Positions 60,236 through 64,000 of a stretch of DNA of 64,000 nucleotides are shown here, one piece after another. Position 1 is the stretch's first letter. Each line of letters starts with the position of its first letter. The stretch is from Lamellibrachia satsuma (lineage: Eukaryota; Annelida; Polychaeta; Sabellida; Siboglinidae). The notes below the pieces were generated by a model. The model ran no database searches. It was given only the letters and a program-made list of their open reading frames with translations, and was not told the origin of the DNA. The stretch lies in contig BSQZ01000011.1 of assembly GCA_033239005.1 (NCBI GenBank), forward strand, positions 10,996,001 through 11,060,000, written 5' to 3'. The translations under genes and the position numbers were made by a program.

Positions 60236-60420
60236 ACCAGAATTGCTAAGCATTGTAACATGAACGTGGACGCGTCAAGTCAGTTATTTGAATCTTGCAC
60301 CAGTGCTGTTCTGACACATGCGCACAATCAATACGTACTGTCTTCCCGCAGGGGGTCGCTCTTGTCACAGAAACACGTCGTGTCACGGTGCCCAACATCG
60401 GGTGACGTCATGGAATGTTT
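60236..60420. repeat. Segmental duplication, third partial copy
   Basis: It matches 57252-57450, including AACGTGGACGCG, CAGTTATTTGA and GGGTGACGTCATGGAAT, with more divergence. After 60420 it becomes unrelated. Confidence 0.8.
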
Positions 60421-60448
60421 CACCTGTCCTTTACTGGAGAACGTCTGA
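60260..60448 (+). CDS. Small ORF starting MNVDASSQLFESC, unknown family
   Basis: This 62-codon ORF has the segments MNVDASSQLFESCTSAV and TSGDVMECFTC. It is the uninterrupted counterpart of the first part of 57281-57730, where a stop separates the same two segments. Amino-acid similarity across both suggests a real former exon, but no domain is recognised and no splice site confirms it. Confidence 0.35.
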   Translation: MNVDASSQLFESCTSAVLTHAHNQYVLSSRRGSLLSQKHVVSRCPTSGDVMECFTCPLLENV

Positions 60449-60736
60449 CGTGAACGTGATACGTGATCATCTTTGCAGTGCGGCTACAACGGTCCGAGTG
60501 AGTTCAGGAAAAACCTCGGTGCGTCTTCGCTTTTAAAGTTTTCGGTGGTGGCGGTGTCGATTGCGACGGCCGTGCGTGGCGGTGCCGGTGGTGGTGACGG
60601 TGGCGGTGGAGATCAGGGCGTTTTTTATTGAATTTTCACTGGGGGGGCAATGTCCTAAAAGGGCACTCCAAATGGTTAAAAGGGGCACCTTACGCATTAT
60701 TAATGATTATTTACATAACCCTTAGGAATGTATGAA

Positions 60737-60826
<90 letters not shown>

Positions 60827-60990
60827 TATATTTTTATCCATATGGTTGCACACTGACGACTGCATCTCGGTATAAAATTAATGTTACACTAATATCCCAG
60901 AATTTTTTTTATTACAAACACATGCAGTAGTTAGAGAAACATGACACGTCTCTAGCAACTTGCAAGTCAGTACGTTTGACAGTCGTCTCA
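60421..60990. other. Spacer with GGTGGCGGTGG-rich block and (TA)n array
   Basis: It contains a GGCGGTGGTG-type simple repeat (60540-60615), a G-rich segment beginning CAGGGCGTTTTTTATTG (60615-60690) that could be a hAT terminus, and a TA microsatellite (60738-60825). Confidence 0.55.
60738..60825. repeat. (TA)n microsatellite
   Basis: About 44 TA units. Confidence 0.96.
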
Positions 60991-60996
60991 ATTTCA

Positions 60997-62460
60997 CTAG
61001 ACGAGCCCCGTTTTGCGGGTGAATTTCCTAACGAATTCACTCTGCCCGTAGATATCCCAATCTGGAGCTCCGCATCTTCTGGCCTTCTCCAGGAATTTGA
61101 CGACAGCGGGTCGAGGGTCAAAGTAGGCGGTGCCCACACCATTCAGTGCCACCATGAGGCGGGCGTTTCTCGTGTCCTCACCCATGCTGGTGCGGTGATT
61201 GTTCTTTCCGGGAATGGTCAATCCCTCATCAATCTCAACTTCTTGACGGCAGCGCCAGTCACAGTGAGAAGATCGCTGATGAACAAATCACTCCTTTGCA
61301 ACTTCTTCTGGAGTGTTTCAAATATCTCCAGGATGTCGCCCACCAGTGAGGTTATCCACTTCTGTTGGTGGCTCCAAATTCTCAGAAACCCTTTGGCTTC
61401 AGCCTTCTCCTTTCTGTCGCTGGTACTTTCAGGTGCTTGCATCTGTTCCCACACCTTAATGCAGTCTGGTAGCACAGCATCCACCAGCTGCAGCTTGTGC
61501 TGGGCAAACCTGACATCGTGGTGCCGGGGGAACTGTTTGACATTCCCGGCTTGCACTGACAACATCTTCATCCTTCTCGGCGTCCGGAAGAATTTTACGA
61601 GCCCCAGTAGATTAGACTTCCAGATGCCCAGCTCCGGTATGGTGCTGACGACCGACTCAATGGCTAAGTCCGACCGGTGAGCAGCACACCAGAAAGTTGC
61701 CAGACCTCTCTGCACTTGGTCAGCAAGCAAACGCCATAACCCACCATGTCTGCCAGTGTTTGCCGATTCGCCGTCAGTGGTGACACCGACGAGCTTCGTG
61801 TCTTTACCTCCGGTCAGAACCAAAGCTTTGTTCACCGCTTCCAGTAGTCCAGGGGCGCCGTTCGTCTCTGGCGAATGCATGACGACGAACACACACGTTA
61901 CGCTACCATCACTGTTAGCCATCCGTCCATATACAAACTTGTAGTCCAACATTTGCCTGTCACAGCTGCCATCAATCTGCACACTGAAAACTGTGCATCG
62001 GTTGAACATTTGAGACAGACACACTTTCTCTAGTTCGTATATGACATCCAGCATCTGCTTATAGTAGTTTGGGTCCCGGATCATGGCTGCTTGATGAACT
62101 GGCTATCGGGCGAGAACACGACGAAGGCAGTATCTCTGTGACTGGTGGTACACTTTTATCTTTGGGAGTGTCATCAGATGTGATGGCAGTGAACGGATCA
62201 TGGCTGCTTGATGAACTGGTACTCGAGCGAGAGCACGACGAAGGCAAAATCTCTATGACTGGTGGTACACCTTTGTCTTTGGGAGTGTCATCAGGTGTGA
62301 TGGCAGCGGACGGATCATAGTTCCCTGGCGGCATTGTGGGTATTTCTGGTAATGAGTCATTGAGGCTGCGTCGAAAAATTGTGTCTAGGCGTTGACATTT
62401 TACGGCAGATTTCTCTAGCCCTTTTTGTTTTCGTTTTGCTTTTCTGTCTCTGTTAGGCAT
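60997..62460 (-). pseudogene. hAT-superfamily transposase pseudogene
   Basis: Three minus-strand ORFs join into one protein. 62059-62460 is a basic N-terminus followed by two 39-residue Ser/Pro repeats. 61218-62084 contains the RNase H-like core: FSVQIDGSCD (first Asp), GVTTDGESANTGRHGG (second Asp), then TFWCAAHRSDLAIESV with the Cys-x-x-His typical of hAT proteins, and a helical region. 60997-61221 carries the C-terminal motif ARLMVALNGVGTAYFDPRPA, found at the end of ZNF862/KIAA1586-like hAT proteins. One frameshift lies near 62080 and one near 61220, and the dimerisation region before the C-terminus seems shortened. No BED finger is visible. It is inactive as read. Confidence 0.8.
62078..62311 (-). 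repeat. 117-bp tandem repeat inside the hAT ORF
   Basis: Two copies (62078-62194, 62195-62311) each begin GGATCATGGCTGCTTGATGA on the plus strand. On the coding strand each encodes a 39-residue Ser-rich linker with DDTPKDK and ILPSSCSR. The length preserves the frame. Confidence 0.9.
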
Positions 62461-62469
62461 GACTGGCAG

Positions 62470-64000
62470 GATATCGACCTGGACAAGTTAGATGGTTAAA
62501 TGTAATAACTAACTCAGGAAAAGCCTGTCTATTTGAAACACTTTCATAGTGGAATTACAATGCGAGCGGCGACATGCTCTAGACTCTAGATATAAATATA
62601 CTGAAGATATAGGCATAAGGCAGAAAAGAGAGTAATACAAAACATGCATACCACGTCTATCAATCAAATGGTTGGCTAAGTACATAACAAATAAAAATAT
62701 AGAAAATACGTACTTCCAAAACTGACATGTGCAAATGTTGATTAAATTTTTTATGTTAATATGTGGACCACCAACTTTTGAGTAACAATTTTCCAAAGTT
62801 GAAGTCCCTGCTGACCGCCAACTTTCCATCTCACATATAGACCACTATCAACTACTCATACATTTTAAAATTTATTTGTTTGGTATGTATACAATATGCT
62901 TCTTTGAGTTACCATGCTTAAAATTTCGATTTCTCAAAGATGCGGAGAATGAATTGGCTAGGTTACTGCCTCAATAAAAATCTACCCTGACAGGTTTATG
63001 GCTGTTGTGATGTTTGTATCATCTTACCTACAAGAGGGATCATTATTAAATGTGATTATTTTGTGATATTTGTTAAACGTTTCCAATTGCTTTCTTGGAC
63101 ACTACACACACTTTGCCAGGTTTATTTATTACTTGAAAAAAAAACAGCCGACTGAAAGGTTGTTGATACATCGTTAATCCCCGCCCGCTCGCTCTCGACC
63201 AGTGGTAATAGCGAATGGGCGTGGTTTAGTCTCGCCTGGTACGTTTCGCAATTTCGCGGCCAGGACACCGGTTTATGTTAACAGCTATTTCAACATCACT
63301 GTAAAGAACTGGATTGCACGCGGCTCAATCGTGTACAATGTGATGGCGGGTCTTGTTGAATTATACACAATTTAAACAAACAGTAACATGCAGGTACACA
63401 TATTTACATATACATAATCATTAGCTATTCTAGCACCGGAACACTGACGTCATAAGTAAACACTTCTATGGCTATGCCTATGGTATGGCTATGCCAAAGC
63501 ACGTTTTCAGTTCTTTGCATGAACTGTATGAAGAAGCCATTCGGCAATACGTCACTGTTATTGCTATGATGCTATTACATTCCTCACTTCCTGTCGCATG
63601 CATTAACATAAACACACCATAACTCGGGTACTACTGCCTATGCCCATGATATTGCCATTATTCTTCGACTTTCGAGTCGATAGTAAACCTCACCATTCGA
63701 GACGCATCGAACATGAAAATGGTAACATGAAAATAGTAACCTGGCATCTAGTTATGGAACAGGAAATATAAAGCCTTTTTTGAAAATGTAAGATTCCCCT
63801 CTGAGCCATATCAATAAATTGATCTTTTGTAGACATATTGCCCTTCTTTAACTTTGGTACTTTCTTGATTTTGCCACCGATGAAAATTAACTAAATCACA
63901 CTAACAAAAAGAATACAAATTTTGACCTACATTAATACAAGGGGCTGGTTAAGGAGAATGGGGGCACGCATTTGGGGGGCAAGTTGGTTTGACTGGGGGG
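62470..64000. other. Right-hand flank without recognised genes
   Basis: AT-rich sequence followed by a more mixed part (63180-63700). It includes a short direct repeat GGCTATGCC near 63470-63495. The last 50 bp are G-rich (GGGGGGCAAG, ACTGGGGGG) and resemble the G-rich segment at 60640, so they may lie near the other end of the hAT element. No gene is supported. Confidence 0.4.

Overview
The window is eukaryotic, AT-rich, repeat-dense DNA. It has split coding segments bounded by consensus splice sites, several LINE fragments, DNA-transposon remains and long microsatellites, and no operons or ribosome binding sites. The transposon families, a dispanin (CD225) pseudogene and KCTD3/SHKBP1-like exons point to an animal. 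The repeat mix suits a marine invertebrate (lancelet, hemichordate or mollusc type), but the species cannot be fixed from the sequence. No complete, intact host gene is visible.

Layout. (1) 1-35001 is a tandem array of a roughly 9.4-kb unit: copy 1 (1-9415), copy 2 (9416-18789) and copy 3 (18790-21204 plus 29796-35001). Each unit carries a minus-strand pseudogene of the Mutator-like transposase-domain family, a 453-bp element with inverted ends, an unidentified Cys-rich exon-like ORF and a 36-bp minisatellite (truncated in copy 3). (2) Copy 3 is split by an 8.59-kb insertion (21205-29795) with TTAA target duplications and TTAAAGGGG ends, the hallmark of T2/Kolobok transposons. Nested inside it are a smaller inverted-repeat element and a CR1/L2-like LINE whose reverse transcriptase is broken by a TA microsatellite. 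(3) 35002-38500 holds minus-strand exons resembling KCTD3/SHKBP1 WD-repeat proteins, in scrambled order. (4) 39000-40033 is a second LINE, truncated where an inverted partial copy of the 9.4-kb unit begins (40034-44594). That inverted copy keeps 184 bp of transposase coding sequence missing from all three direct copies. (5) 44595-46910 is mostly short degenerate tandem repeats. (6) 46909-49535 and 57252-60201 are two copies of a 2.6-3.0 kb segment, with a third partial copy at 60236-60420. They flank a three-exon, plus-strand dispanin-family pseudogene (50629-54936) whose introns are full of microsatellites, minisatellites and LINE pieces. (7) 60997-62460 is a frameshifted minus-strand hAT transposase.

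The window therefore records layered events: a TE-rich unit was amplified in tandem, one copy was invaded by a T2/Kolobok element that was itself invaded, another piece was inverted and separated, and gene fragments were duplicated and shuffled. The most interesting points are the macrosatellite with its inverted, more complete copy, the clean TTAA insertion with an empty site in the neighbouring copy, the permuted KCTD3-like exons, and the decaying dispanin gene.
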